Source of the DNA: CAWAVN01 sp963844315
GTDB lineage: Bacteria > Planctomycetota > Planctomycetia > Planctomycetales > Planctomycetaceae
Length of the DNA stretch: 64,000 bases
Assembly: GCA_963844315.1 (NCBI GenBank)
Contig: CAWJOC010000005.1
Coordinates: 62,001-126,000, forward strand
Direction: 5' to 3'
The position numbers and the translations under genes are program-made. A model generated the notes under the pieces. It had not been told where the DNA came from. It was given only the letters and a program-made list of their open reading frames with translations, and did no database searches. Shown here in pieces: positions 9,217-17,317 of this stretch; position 1 is the stretch's first letter; every line of letters begins with the position of its first letter.

Positions 9217-11781
9217 ATGAAGAAGAAGGCGAAGACGACGACTAAGCGAGCTAAACGCAAGTCGGCCAAAAAACCATTGAGGAAAAAGACCGCGAGAAGC
9301 ACCCGCGATGGGGCGGAAAAGATGCGGAAACCTGTCAAGGTGACGAGGAAGGCCCTCTTGGAGGTCGAGCAGGAAGAAGGCCCTGCCGAGTGGCTTATGC
9401 CGGATCTCGAATCGGCCTACACGCGTCTGGTCCCCCGAGGTGCCGCTCCGCCAGTAGCCGCCCCGGTCGCCGTCCCCAGGGGCGGGACGGCATTCGCGAG
9501 CGCCCTCCAGCCTGGCTCGGGGGAGGAAGTCTTCGCCGAGGTGCCGTCAACCCTGTGGCAAAACCTGCTCAGTGAGTATAAGCAGCGGAAGGTCGCCGCC
9601 CAGGTTCCGTCGGCGCGTGCAGGCGTGCCCGCTGCTCCCGCCCCATTCGTGCCTGGCGGGCGGAACTGGGGTCCGCTTGGCCCCACGGTGGTTTTGAAGG
9701 GGCAGACGGTCGGGAAAAACCCCGTTGGCGGACGGACTTCGGGTCTGGTGGTCGCGCCCGACGGGCAGCGGGTGTATGCCGCCACAGCGTGCGGGGGCGT
9801 GTTTCGCTCCGACAACGCGGGCACGACCTGGCAGTCGCTGATGGATGGGTTCGACGTGAATCCCACCGATTTCGCGTCGTCCAGCTTGGCCTGCGGAGCG
9901 ATTGCCCTCGATAGCACGGACCCTAATCGCGTGTATGTCGGGACAGGCGAGGGTGACACACACTCCATGTTTGGCAGCCGCGTCGTCAATGCGCTGCCGG
10001 CGTATCGAGGAATCGGCCCCATCCGCACGGATGACGGCGGGCAGACTTGGGTGACCGAGGGGACGGCGGCCGCGTCCCCTTCGCTGGCCGGTGAAGCGTT
10101 TTTCTCCCTGGCGGTTGATCCCGGCAACCGGGATCACGTGATGGGAGCGACCACCGGTGGCCTATATCAACGGAGGATCATCCAAGGCAGCGCGGAATGG
10201 GTGCAATGCCGCTCGGGCGTCTATTGCAGCGTGGTGGTGGCCGCGGGCGGAGGCGTCACTCGGTTCTTCGCTGCTGAGTGGGGCGTTGGGGTCTTTCAGT
10301 CGACCGACGGAGCGAACTGGACCAAAGCCGGGACAGGACTGCCCGCCGGACTGGGGCGGATTGCACTGGGAGTGCAGCCCTCAAACCCGGACGTGCTATA
10401 TGCCTTTATTGCCAATGCGAATGGCGTCGTCCATGGGCTGTTCCGGCTCAACGGGTCGGGCACAGCCTGGAAACGTGTGACGAACGTGCCGGACGTGCTC
10501 CCTGCGAGCGGCGGTCGCAGCCAGGGGGATTACGACCTGGCGATCGCGGTCGACCCCGTCAATGTGAACCTGCTCTACCTTGGCGGAAGCTATGCCGATC
10601 AGTCCCCCTTCCCAGGCTCCGTTTGGCGCTGCACGATCCAGCAAGCCGGGTCGGGATACAAGGTGAAAGCGTCCGCCTCCATCGGGACACACGCCCATGC
10701 GGACGTCCATGTGCTGACCCACTCCCCCGGCGACCCAAATATGCTATGGTGCGGGTGCGACGGAGGCGTATTCTTGAACCGCGACCCCCGGGGGACCGGC
10801 GAGTTTGCCAGTCAGAACACCGGCCTCGCCTGCCTGTGCAGCAACTTTATCGCCCAGCACCCGACGGACCCCGGCATCCTGTTTACCGGGCTGCAGGACA
10901 ACGGGACCGCGCGGACCGACGGCAACCCGATGTGGCGGCACGTCAACTATGGGGACGGCGGCTATTGCGTCATCAATTGGGACGATCCGCAAAAGGTGTT
11001 GGTGTTCGCCAACGGGACGGTCTACCGCTCGACAACCGGTGGCGACTCGCACGACGCGTGGCAGAACGCTTGGAATTTCCCATGGGCGACCATGACTCAG
11101 CCGATCTGCACCCCGCCGCGGAATCCTCCCAGTCCTGCCGACGCCGACGTCGTGGCAGTGGCCGCCGGCACACAAGTGAGCGTGTCGGATAACTTCGCGA
11201 AGTCGTGGCCGCCGGGCGGGGGCTTTACTCTCCCCGCCGCATCCGGGAGCGTGTTTGCCCTAAACTTCGCCTCGCGGACACGGCTGTTCGTGGGCACAAC
11301 GCGGGGACGGGTGTTTCGAGCCGACCGTGGCTCTGGCGCAGGCTGGACCGTGACTCGAATCGACGATGCCGCTGCCGGGCCGCTTGGATTGGTTGGATTG
11401 ATCACGGACGTCGCGATCGACTGGTCGGACGCCTCGGGGCAGTCTGTGTACGTGTGCTTCGGCGGGTCGGGAGACGCCCGGCGGGTCTGGTGGTACGACG
11501 GAGCGAATGCGCGATGGGAAGTGCGGAGCGGCCCGCCCGGCGGGAATTGCCTGCTCGACGTCGAGCATAACGCCCTGGTGGTGGATCCCACCGACCCCAA
11601 CAACGTTTATGCGGGGGCGGATATCGGCGTGTGGCACTCGGCCGACCGGGGGCAAAACTGGCAGCCGCTGGAGAACGGGCTCCCTGACTCGCCCGTCTTC
11701 GACCTGCAAATCCATCCGACCCAGCGCCTCTTGCGAGCGGCTACCCATGGCCGGGGGGTGTATGAAATTGCCTTGCCTTGA
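9217..11781 (+). CDS. Large BNR/Asp-box beta-propeller protein with lysine-rich N-terminus
   Basis: The 854-residue protein has repeated Asp-box motifs: SDNAGTTWQS, TDDGGQTWVT, STDGANWTKAG and, near the end, SADRGQNWQPLENGLP. It also has repeated DPxNxxxVYVG strands, as in the VPS10/sortilin-like and xyloglucanase-type propellers. Two seven-bladed propellers would fit the length. The first ~40 residues are almost entirely Lys, Arg, Thr and Ala (KKKAKTTTKRAKRKSAKK), like a histone H1 tail. No signal peptide is visible, which is unusual for such a propeller. A Pro/Ala linker follows. The gene is visibly more GC-rich than its neighbours, especially at third positions, which may mean recent transfer. 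A terminator lies 140 bp downstream. Function is unknown, and catalytic glycosidase residues cannot be assigned. Confidence 0.8.
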   Translation: MKKKAKTTTKRAKRKSAKKPLRKKTARSTRDGAEKMRKPVKVTRKALLEVEQEEGPAEWLMPDLESAYTRLVPRGAAPPVAAPVAVPRGGTAFASALQPGSGEEVFAEVPSTLWQNLLSEYKQRKVAAQVPSARAGVPAAPAPFVPGGRNWGPLGPTVVLKGQTVGKNPVGGRTSGLVVAPDGQRVYAATACGGVFRSDNAGTTWQSLMDGFDVNPTDFASSSLACGAIALDSTDPNRVYVGTGEGDTHSMFGSRVVNALPAYRGIGPIRTDDGGQTWVTEGTAAASPSLAGEAFFSLAVDPGNRDHVMGATTGGLYQRRIIQGSAEWVQCRSGVYCSVVVAAGGGVTRFFAAEWGVGVFQSTDGANWTKAGTGLPAGLGRIALGVQPSNPDVLYAFIANANGVVHGLFRLNGSGTAWKRVTNVPDVLPASGGRSQGDYDLAIAVDPVNVNLLYLGGSYADQSPFPGSVWRCTIQQAGSGYKVKASASIGTHAHADVHVLTHSPGDPNMLWCGCDGGVFLNRDPRGTGEFASQNTGLACLCSNFIAQHPTDPGILFTGLQDNGTARTDGNPMWRHVNYGDGGYCVINWDDPQKVLVFANGTVYRSTTGGDSHDAWQNAWNFPWATMTQPICTPPRNPPSPADADVVAVAAGTQVSVSDNFAKSWPPGGGFTLPAASGSVFALNFASRTRLFVGTTRGRVFRADRGSGAGWTVTRIDDAAAGPLGLVGLITDVAIDWSDASGQSVYVCFGGSGDARRVWWYDGANARWEVRSGPPGGNCLLDVEHNALVVDPTDPNNVYAGADIGVWHSADRGQNWQPLENGLPDSPVFDLQIHPTQRLLRAATHGRGVYEIALP

Positions 11782-11923
11782 CGGTCTGTTGAAAGCGAAC
11801 CTGCCTAAGAACAGCCCATCCCTCTCGCCCGGATACCTCACCGACGGATGAGCGGTTCGACTCAGTTGCCGTTTTGATCCGAGAACTCGCGGCGACTTTA
11901 CGACGAAAGTTGCTGATCCAGCC

Positions 11924-11953
11924 CCGCAGAGTTTTGCGCTCTGCGGTTTTTTT
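11924..11953 (+). terminator. Rho-independent terminator
   Basis: A perfect 8-bp stem CCGCAGAG/CTCTGCGG with a 7-base loop is followed by seven T residues. It is placed to end the propeller transcript from 9217. Confidence 0.85.
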
Positions 11954-12022
11954 GCGAACAAATCTATAGGATTCTCCTGAAAGATTTCTAGAAATCGTGG
12001 ATGATACTTGTGAGGAGGCATC

Positions 12023-12169
12023 ATGCACGATTGGCCGGAAACCAGCGAGAGCCTGATAGAGCGCGTGAGAGATCCCGCCGATGCGCTGGCGTGGTCGGCA
12101 TTTCTGGCCATTTATCGTCCCGTGGTGTTTCGTCTGGCTGTGAGTCGCGGACTTCAGTCAACGCCCTGA
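12023..12169 (+). pseudogene. Truncated ECF sigma factor, N-terminal region 2 only
   Basis: From an ATG with a strong ribosome site (GAGGAGG, 6 bp away) the frame reads about 45 residues of a planctomycete-type ECF sigma factor start. DWPETSESLIERVRD and AFLAIYRPVVFRLAVSRGLQ cover the beginning of region 2. Normal proteins of this kind are about 180 residues or longer and continue with DAEDLxQxV after GLQ. Here the match stops exactly after GLQ and a stop follows three codons later. The sequence then passes directly into a cytochrome fragment, so a deletion or rearrangement has joined two gene pieces. It cannot encode a working sigma factor. Confidence 0.8.
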
Positions 12170-12354
12170 CCTGTAGCTCCTGCCATCTCGACTCCGGAAC
12201 CGATCCCAAGGCCGCGACGTTTCTCGGTGTGGCGACAGCGTACCCGGCTTAGTCGCCACGGGAGAAGCGGGTCATCACGCTCGAAGGCCGGGTGCTGAAC
12301 TGCTTCATGCGGAGTCTCAACGGCAGCGGGACCAAATGCCGGAAACCGTTTTGA
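12157..12354 (+). pseudogene. Fragment of a c-type cytochrome (thiosulfate dehydrogenase TsdA-like)
   Basis: In the frame starting at 12157, NALTCSSCHLDSGT is followed by TFLGVATAYPA and, after an in-frame TAG at 12250, by EKRVITLEGRVLNCFMRSLNG. This is the order seen around the first haem of di-haem TsdA/SoxA-like cytochromes: CxxCH, then a YPQYRxRExRVxTLExRINGCFxRSMNG-type block. The TAG replaces a codon just before the RE/PRE segment. Both the N-terminal signal region and the second haem domain are absent. It is a remnant fused at its left end to the sigma-factor fragment. Confidence 0.7.
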
Positions 12355-12372
12355 GACAAAAAGTCGCGACTG

Positions 12373-12636
12373 TCAAATCTCACGAAGTGCGCGATACTCT
12401 TGAACTGTCTCCACGTTGTCTTTCTCCGCGGCCAGCTTTTCAAACAAGCCTGCCAAGGCATTGTCAATTCGCTCATGGTCATCAATCCCGACCGAATTCG
12501 CCAGCAAATTGTCAATGTCTGATTGAATCCGTAAAACTTGAGCGTGGATGTGCTGCTCGACTCCGTCCAGAAATCCCTTGGCTAGGTCGTCACGAGAGGG
12601 GGGAGTCCCATAATCGTGTCTCCGTGGCTAGTGGGT
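12373..12636 (-). pseudogene. Fragment of an unidentified protein, no start codon
   Basis: An open frame of about 87 codons begins just after a TAG, with no start codon. Its composition is protein-like and helical, including FLDGVEQHIHAQVLRIQSD, NALAGLFEKLAAEKDN and VQEYRALREI before the stop at 12373. I do not recognise the family. Its position between other gene fragments suggests it is the 3' end of a lost gene. It may equally be chance. Confidence 0.35.
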
Positions 12637-12728
12637 GTGGAAATGGAAACCTGCATGCGGCAGACAAGGCATTCACTCTACCGTTCATGTCGTGAATGAC
12701 AATGGGGAGAACAAGGTATCCGGTCATT

Positions 12729-13280
12729 TTATTTTGATTGATATGTTTTCTCTAGGCATGGGAACTTCGCCAGCCAGCGGACATTCGCTGGCGTGATGAC
12801 CGAATACACGGCAAAAGGAACCCTCGACGAGACCAACAAGTGCAGCGCCCGCTCGACTTTCTCGAAACTGCTCTCACTGGTTTCCGTGATGCGTCCCGCA
12901 TCTTGGGCTTCGCGAATGCCATCGAAGCTCAACGAGAGAAACAGACGAAGCTGCTTCGCCTTTTGAATGATGGATTCATCCAGCAACAGCCCATTGGTTG
13001 GCGCCTTGGCCGTAATGAAAACGCCCGTCTTCCGTTCCAAACGTCTTACTTCCGCAAGCACTTCAAAAATCATGTCCGACGCTAAAAGCGGTTCACCGCC
13101 GAAGAACGTGAGCGCGAGCGATTCCACGCCGTGCGCGATGGCCTGCCGAATCGTTTCCAGGGCAACGTCCGCCGGCATGGACGTGGACGGGAAATTCTTC
13201 TGATAGCAGTACCGGCAGCGGAGATTGCACGCTTCCGTGGTGATGAAGGTCAATTCCACGACGTTCCCCACAATGAGCAT
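12729..13280 (-). pseudogene. Truncated radical SAM protein
   Basis: The first ~170 residues match the N-terminal half of radical SAM/SPASM enzymes. TTEACNLRCRYCYQ carries the CxxxCxxC iron-sulfur site near residue 17, LTFFGGEPLL is the glycine-rich SAM-binding GGE motif, and LFLSLSFDG is a barrel strand. After PANVRWLAKF the similarity ends and the frame stops at 183 residues. Relatives have 350-450 residues, with a C-terminal Cys-rich SPASM domain that is absent here. Peptide- or sulfatase-maturing enzymes belong to this group. Sulfatases lie 2-9 kb away, but the similarity is too general to call it a sulfatase maturase. It is likely non-functional. Confidence 0.8.
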
Positions 13281-13505
13281 ATTGCCGACGCCAGAGCGAG
13301 CCTTTTGGCGTCGCCCATCTTACCAGAGTTCTGGCCCGGTCATAGATGGGATGCCATAATGGGCGAAAAGGTTCCCACAAAAGACGAGCTTGGCGGAGTG
13401 GAAATCCTGACTGTCAGGACCGCGCTTGAACCAACGAAGTCTCCTTCTTACTGTAATCGCTCAGCAATGAAATCATCTTACGCTCTGAACAAGATCACCG
13501 GAACT

Positions 13506-14768
13506 ATGCTCAATCGACGCCAATTCTTGCAGACGATGCTCCTCGCCTCTGCCTGGGCTTCAATTGCGAAGGCCGCCGAACGCCGTGCCCCGCGGATACT
13601 CCTTCGCTCCTCCTGGCAAGTCGTCAACATTGGCGACATTGCCCATACGCCGGGCGTCTTGGGCTTGATCGAAAAGCATATCCCCAGCGCGGACGTGATT
13701 CTTTGGGCCTCCGGCGATCTGTCGCCCGAGGTCGCAGCCATGGAAGAGAGGCGGTTTCCGAAACTCAAGATTGTCAAAGGCACGATCAAGGCCGATGGGA
13801 CCGCGTCCAACCGCGATTTGGGAGATGCGATCGCGTGGGCGGATTTTTTGCTGCACGGTTCGGGACCGTCGCTCGTGGCGGCCAAGGACGTGGCGGCGTT
13901 CGTCAAACACACCAGAAAACCCTTTGGCGTCTACGGCATCACGCACGGGTCATTCCTGTCGGGTGACGATAAAGACCTCCTCAGCCAAGCGAAGTTCGTG
14001 TTCTTCCGCGATTCGGTTTCTTTGGAACTGGCGAAGAAACAGGGAGTGCGCTCGCCCATCATGGGTTTTGCTCCCGACGGGGCCTTCGCCTGCGACCTCA
14101 GGGATGACGCCAAGGCGACCGAGTTTCTTAAAGCCCATAGCCTTTTAGATCAGAAATTCCTCTGCTGCCTGTCGCGGTTACGGTACACGCCCTATTGGAC
14201 AATCCCCAGCAAGAAACGGCCCATTGAAGCCGATCGTCATGCGAGAAACGAAGCGATGAAGGAGCAGGATCATGCCCCGCTGCGCGATGCGATTAGCACC
14301 GTGGTTCGCGAAACGGGACTCAAGGTGCGCTTGTGTCCTGAGGACATGACCCAAATGGCGGTCGGCAAAGAGCTGCTCTATGAGAAACTGCCCGCCGACG
14401 TGAAGCCGCATGTGGTCTGGCGGGAAAAGTTTTGGCTCACGGACGAAGCCCTCAGCATCTATGTCCGAAGCGCGGGACTTTTCGGCAGCGAGATGCACTC
14501 GCCAATCATGGCGGTTGGGAATGGCATCCCGGCCATCGTCTGCCGGTTTGAGGAACAAACCAGCAAGGGGTTCATGTGGAAGGACATTGGTCTGGGTGAT
14601 TGGTTATTCGATCTCGACAAGGCCGAGGACCGCGTGCGGGTTCCGGAGATGGTCCTGGCCATGGCCCAGGACTTCGAGGCGGCAAAAGCCAAGACGGAAC
14701 GGGCCAAGCAGTTTGTGCTCAAGCGGCAGCAGGAGACAATGCGGGTTCTCTATGAGCAATTCGCATGA
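13506..14768 (+). CDS. Tat-exported polysaccharide pyruvyl transferase-like protein
   Basis: The start at 13506 gives a 420-residue protein with a twin-arginine-like signal (LNRRQFLQTMLLASAWASIAKAA). The upstream extension of the frame lies across the divergent radical SAM gene and is not protein-like. The mature part starts RILLRSSWQVVNIGDIAHTPG, like the opening N-x-GD segment of the polysaccharide pyruvyl transferase superfamily. It continues with HGSGPSLV, FGVYGITHGSF and FFRDSVSLELAKKQGV, the RDxxS motif of that family, and SEMHSPIMAVGNGIPAIV, the H-x(6)-G-x-P segment near the C-terminus. Classical family members are cytoplasmic, so export is odd. Activity is unproven. It heads a carbohydrate-related region. 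Confidence 0.75.
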   Translation: MLNRRQFLQTMLLASAWASIAKAAERRAPRILLRSSWQVVNIGDIAHTPGVLGLIEKHIPSADVILWASGDLSPEVAAMEERRFPKLKIVKGTIKADGTASNRDLGDAIAWADFLLHGSGPSLVAAKDVAAFVKHTRKPFGVYGITHGSFLSGDDKDLLSQAKFVFFRDSVSLELAKKQGVRSPIMGFAPDGAFACDLRDDAKATEFLKAHSLLDQKFLCCLSRLRYTPYWTIPSKKRPIEADRHARNEAMKEQDHAPLRDAISTVVRETGLKVRLCPEDMTQMAVGKELLYEKLPADVKPHVVWREKFWLTDEALSIYVRSAGLFGSEMHSPIMAVGNGIPAIVCRFEEQTSKGFMWKDIGLGDWLFDLDKAEDRVRVPEMVLAMAQDFEAAKAKTERAKQFVLKRQQETMRVLYEQFA

Positions 14769-14890
14769 CGGTCTACGGATTCTCTTTGTGCTGGAAATGC
14801 AACGCAGCATTGGCCATCATGGTTTCTCGATCAGCAACGTGAAATCGGACTCGGCAAAGACGGGAGGGCTTATTTATATGGTTATCGACT

Positions 14891-15346
14891 TTGATCCTCG
14901 GCTTGATTGCACTCGCATTCGCATCAGGCTCACTGCAAGCGGAGGACCGGCAACGGCCCGCGAAGCCTCGATTGGGGATCAATCTCGCGGGACCGGCGGA
15001 CTGGAACACCGAATTGCCCTTTGTGGATGTGTTTCGCTTCTCACGAAAATGGATCAGCCAACGGCAAGGCAAACCCTGGGGGCAGGGGCCGGCGCTGGAA
15101 CTCGATGAGCAGGGCTGAGTCAACGCCCACCCCAGGCTCAAGGGGATTTACGAGCGGCATCTCAAAAACTGGGAACAATCGGGCGGCGATGTGTTCTGTC
15201 ACTTCTCCTCAGTGAGCCAATGGAGCAAGTGGGGCAGTTGGGGAATCATGCAGTTTTATGATGAGCTCCCTTCCGATTCGCCCAAAGCGTCGGCCCTCTT
15301 TCAATGGGCCAAAACCCAAGGCCAGAACGTCTCCTGGCCGGATTAG
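14891..15346 (+). pseudogene. Remnant of a secreted glycoside-hydrolase-like protein
   Basis: The frame starts with a TTG and a hydrophobic leader (LGLIALAFASGSLQA). It reads GINLAGPADWNTELPFVDVF and ISQRQGKPWGQGPALELDEQG, then meets TGA at 15116. In the same frame the next codons give HPRLKGIYERHLKNWE, GGDVFCHFSSVSQWSKWGSWG and WAKTQGQNVSWPD before TAG at 15344. These are the first and last parts of a planctomycete secreted sugar-binding/hydrolase-like protein normally around 500 residues. The TGA sits where the family has a Trp codon (TGG), and the whole middle of the protein is missing. Both a nonsense change and a large internal deletion have occurred, so it is a true pseudogene. Confidence 0.7.
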
Positions 15347-15436
15347 AAGCGTCCGATCACTGTGGCGATGCACGCCTCGCTCAATTGAATTTGACCAATC
15401 TCATCCCCGACCGCCTCGACTCAGGGAACTTGACCT

Positions 15437-16843
15437 ATGATCCAACAATTGCCAATGGGATTCTCGTCCAGGATTGGTCGCGGTCTGCTCTGGGTTCTTT
15501 TTTTCTGTGGGGGCAATACCCTCCTTGGCGCGAATGCCCCTGTCAGCACTCTACCGCCCAATATCCTCTTGATTACGGCGGATAATCTGGGATATGGCGA
15601 CTTGCCGTGCTTTAATCCAAAGTCGCCCATCAAAACGCCCCATCTCGACGTGTTGGCAAAAGATGGAGCAAAGTTCACGAGTTTCTACACCGCATCGCCA
15701 ACATGCACAGTGTCGCGGGCCTGCCTCTTGACGGGGCGCATTCCCCAGCGGCACGGGCTGACCAACCAACTGCCAGGGCTCGCTGGGAATTATGGCGTGG
15801 GGCTCAATCAAAAAGAAATTCTCATCCCGCAGATTTTGAAATCCGCACCCACACCTTATGAGACCGGGTGCTTCGGCAAATGGAACATCGGTTTCGCCGA
15901 AGGCTCTCGCCCCACGGAACGCGGCTTCGATGAGTTCATCGGCCATGCGTCGGGGAACATGGATTACTACCACCACATTTATAGCGGTAAACACGATTTG
16001 TTCGAGGGAACCCAAGAACTTCACCGGGATGGGAAGTATGCCACCGAGCTGTTTGCGGAAGCCGCGGCGGATTTCATTCGCAGAAAGTCCCAGGACAAAA
16101 AGCCGTGGTTTTGTTATCTGCCTTTTAACGCCCCGCATTTTCCGAATGCGAAAAACAAACAGCCCGGCCAACCCCTCGAATGGCAAGCTCCGGACTGGGC
16201 TTTCCAGGCTTATGGAATGTCCCCTGCCGAATCCGATCCGGCCAAGCGTTACCGGGCCGTCGTCACAGCGCTCGATGCGGGCATTGGGCATGTCCTCGAG
16301 ACACTGAAAGCCTTAAAGATCGAGGACCGCACGCTCGTCTTTTTCTATTCGGACAATGGGGCATTCCGATTGGGCAGAGCAGGCTTGGATGTCGGCTCCA
16401 ACTTTCCGCTTCGGGAGGGTGGCGTGACGTGTTGGGAAGGCGGGCTGCGCGTGGCCGCTCTGGCCCGTTGGCCGGGACGGATTAAACCCGGTTCTATAAT
16501 TGATGAGCCATATTGGTCGCCGGATTTGTTGGTTTCCTTCGCCAAGCTCGCCGGGGCGAATCTCCCGAACGGCGTGCGCTACGATGGCAAGGACGTGCGG
16601 CTCGTCTTCACCGAAGCCGCGAAGTCGCCTCACGAGTCGTTTTATTTCCGCTTCCGATCCCATGCGGCCCTGCGCCAGGGGAATTGGAAAATCGTCCGCG
16701 AAAAACCAACCGATCCTTGGCAACTGTTTGACTTGGTAAACGATCTCGGAGAAACGCAGAACCTGGCTGGCCAACATCCGGAGCGAGTTCAGGACCTGGA
16801 GGCCGCATTCTCCGCTTGGGAAACCTCGTTCCAAGCAGAGTAA
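15437..16843 (+). CDS. Sulfatase with atypical active-site motifs
   Basis: A secreted 468-residue member of the alkaline-phosphatase/sulfatase fold. A signal peptide (LLWVLFFCGGNTLLGANA) precedes PNILLITADNLGYGDL, the first metal-binding segment. The formylglycine region reads PTCTVSRACLLTGR: the Cys is present, but the usual Pro of C-x-P-x-R is Val. The later GKWHxG block reads GKWNIG, replacing the active-site His by Asn. FFYSDNGAF near residue 300 supplies the second metal-binding Asp-Asn. The frame is intact over its full length, so these are not frameshift effects. It may be a divergent subfamily with its own maturation, or a hydrolase that does not use formylglycine. It follows the decayed hydrolase remnant at 14891 directly. 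Confidence 0.85.
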   Translation: MIQQLPMGFSSRIGRGLLWVLFFCGGNTLLGANAPVSTLPPNILLITADNLGYGDLPCFNPKSPIKTPHLDVLAKDGAKFTSFYTASPTCTVSRACLLTGRIPQRHGLTNQLPGLAGNYGVGLNQKEILIPQILKSAPTPYETGCFGKWNIGFAEGSRPTERGFDEFIGHASGNMDYYHHIYSGKHDLFEGTQELHRDGKYATELFAEAAADFIRRKSQDKKPWFCYLPFNAPHFPNAKNKQPGQPLEWQAPDWAFQAYGMSPAESDPAKRYRAVVTALDAGIGHVLETLKALKIEDRTLVFFYSDNGAFRLGRAGLDVGSNFPLREGGVTCWEGGLRVAALARWPGRIKPGSIIDEPYWSPDLLVSFAKLAGANLPNGVRYDGKDVRLVFTEAAKSPHESFYFRFRSHAALRQGNWKIVREKPTDPWQLFDLVNDLGETQNLAGQHPERVQDLEAAFSAWETSFQAE

Positions 16844-16924
16844 CGGAAAGGGAATCGGAAACGCGGAGCGCGAAAGAACGAGGCGAATCGCAGTCGAGTC
16901 TCACTATCAGAAAAAGTGGTGGGC

Positions 16925-17279
16925 CTAACAACAAATCTCCTTCCGGTCGCGGATGAATTTGCCGGTCAGCTTGTGCGAGGCTTCGTCAGCCAACCAGACC
17001 GCGGTGTCGGCACCCTCTTCCACCGAACGGTCCGCGCCCGGTCCACGCATGTCCGTGCGCACCCAACCCGGGCACATGGCGTTGACAGCGATGCGGTCCG
17101 CGCAACGCCTCCGCCAGAATGATGGTCAGACCGTTAAGCGCCAGCTTCGACAAGCAGTAACTGGGTACATCCGCCGATAATGTCCCTGTCAGTTTCAACG
17201 AGAATTGTTGAAAATACCGTTGTGAGAGTATGCTGCCGCCAGAACACTTCAATAAGTCGCGATGGCGGCAGGATGCCAC
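16925..17279 (-). pseudogene. Short-chain dehydrogenase/reductase remnant
   Basis: The minus strand encodes the C-terminal half of an SDR. PSYCLSKLALNGLTIILAEAL contains the catalytic Y-x-x-x-K. Then, in another frame, DRIAVNAMCPGWVRTDM leads to EEGADTAVWLADEASHKLTG and the stop at 16925. The frame change lies in TTGCGCGGACC, consistent with loss of two bases from a GCGCGC run. The N-terminal Rossmann half with TGxxxGxG is missing altogether; upstream of 17279 lies the signal region of the divergent sulfatase. So it is truncated regardless of the frameshift and cannot bind NAD(P) normally. Confidence 0.75.
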
Positions 17280-17317
17280 CGTGACAAAATCGAATGTCTC
17301 ACATGAAAGGCAACCCT

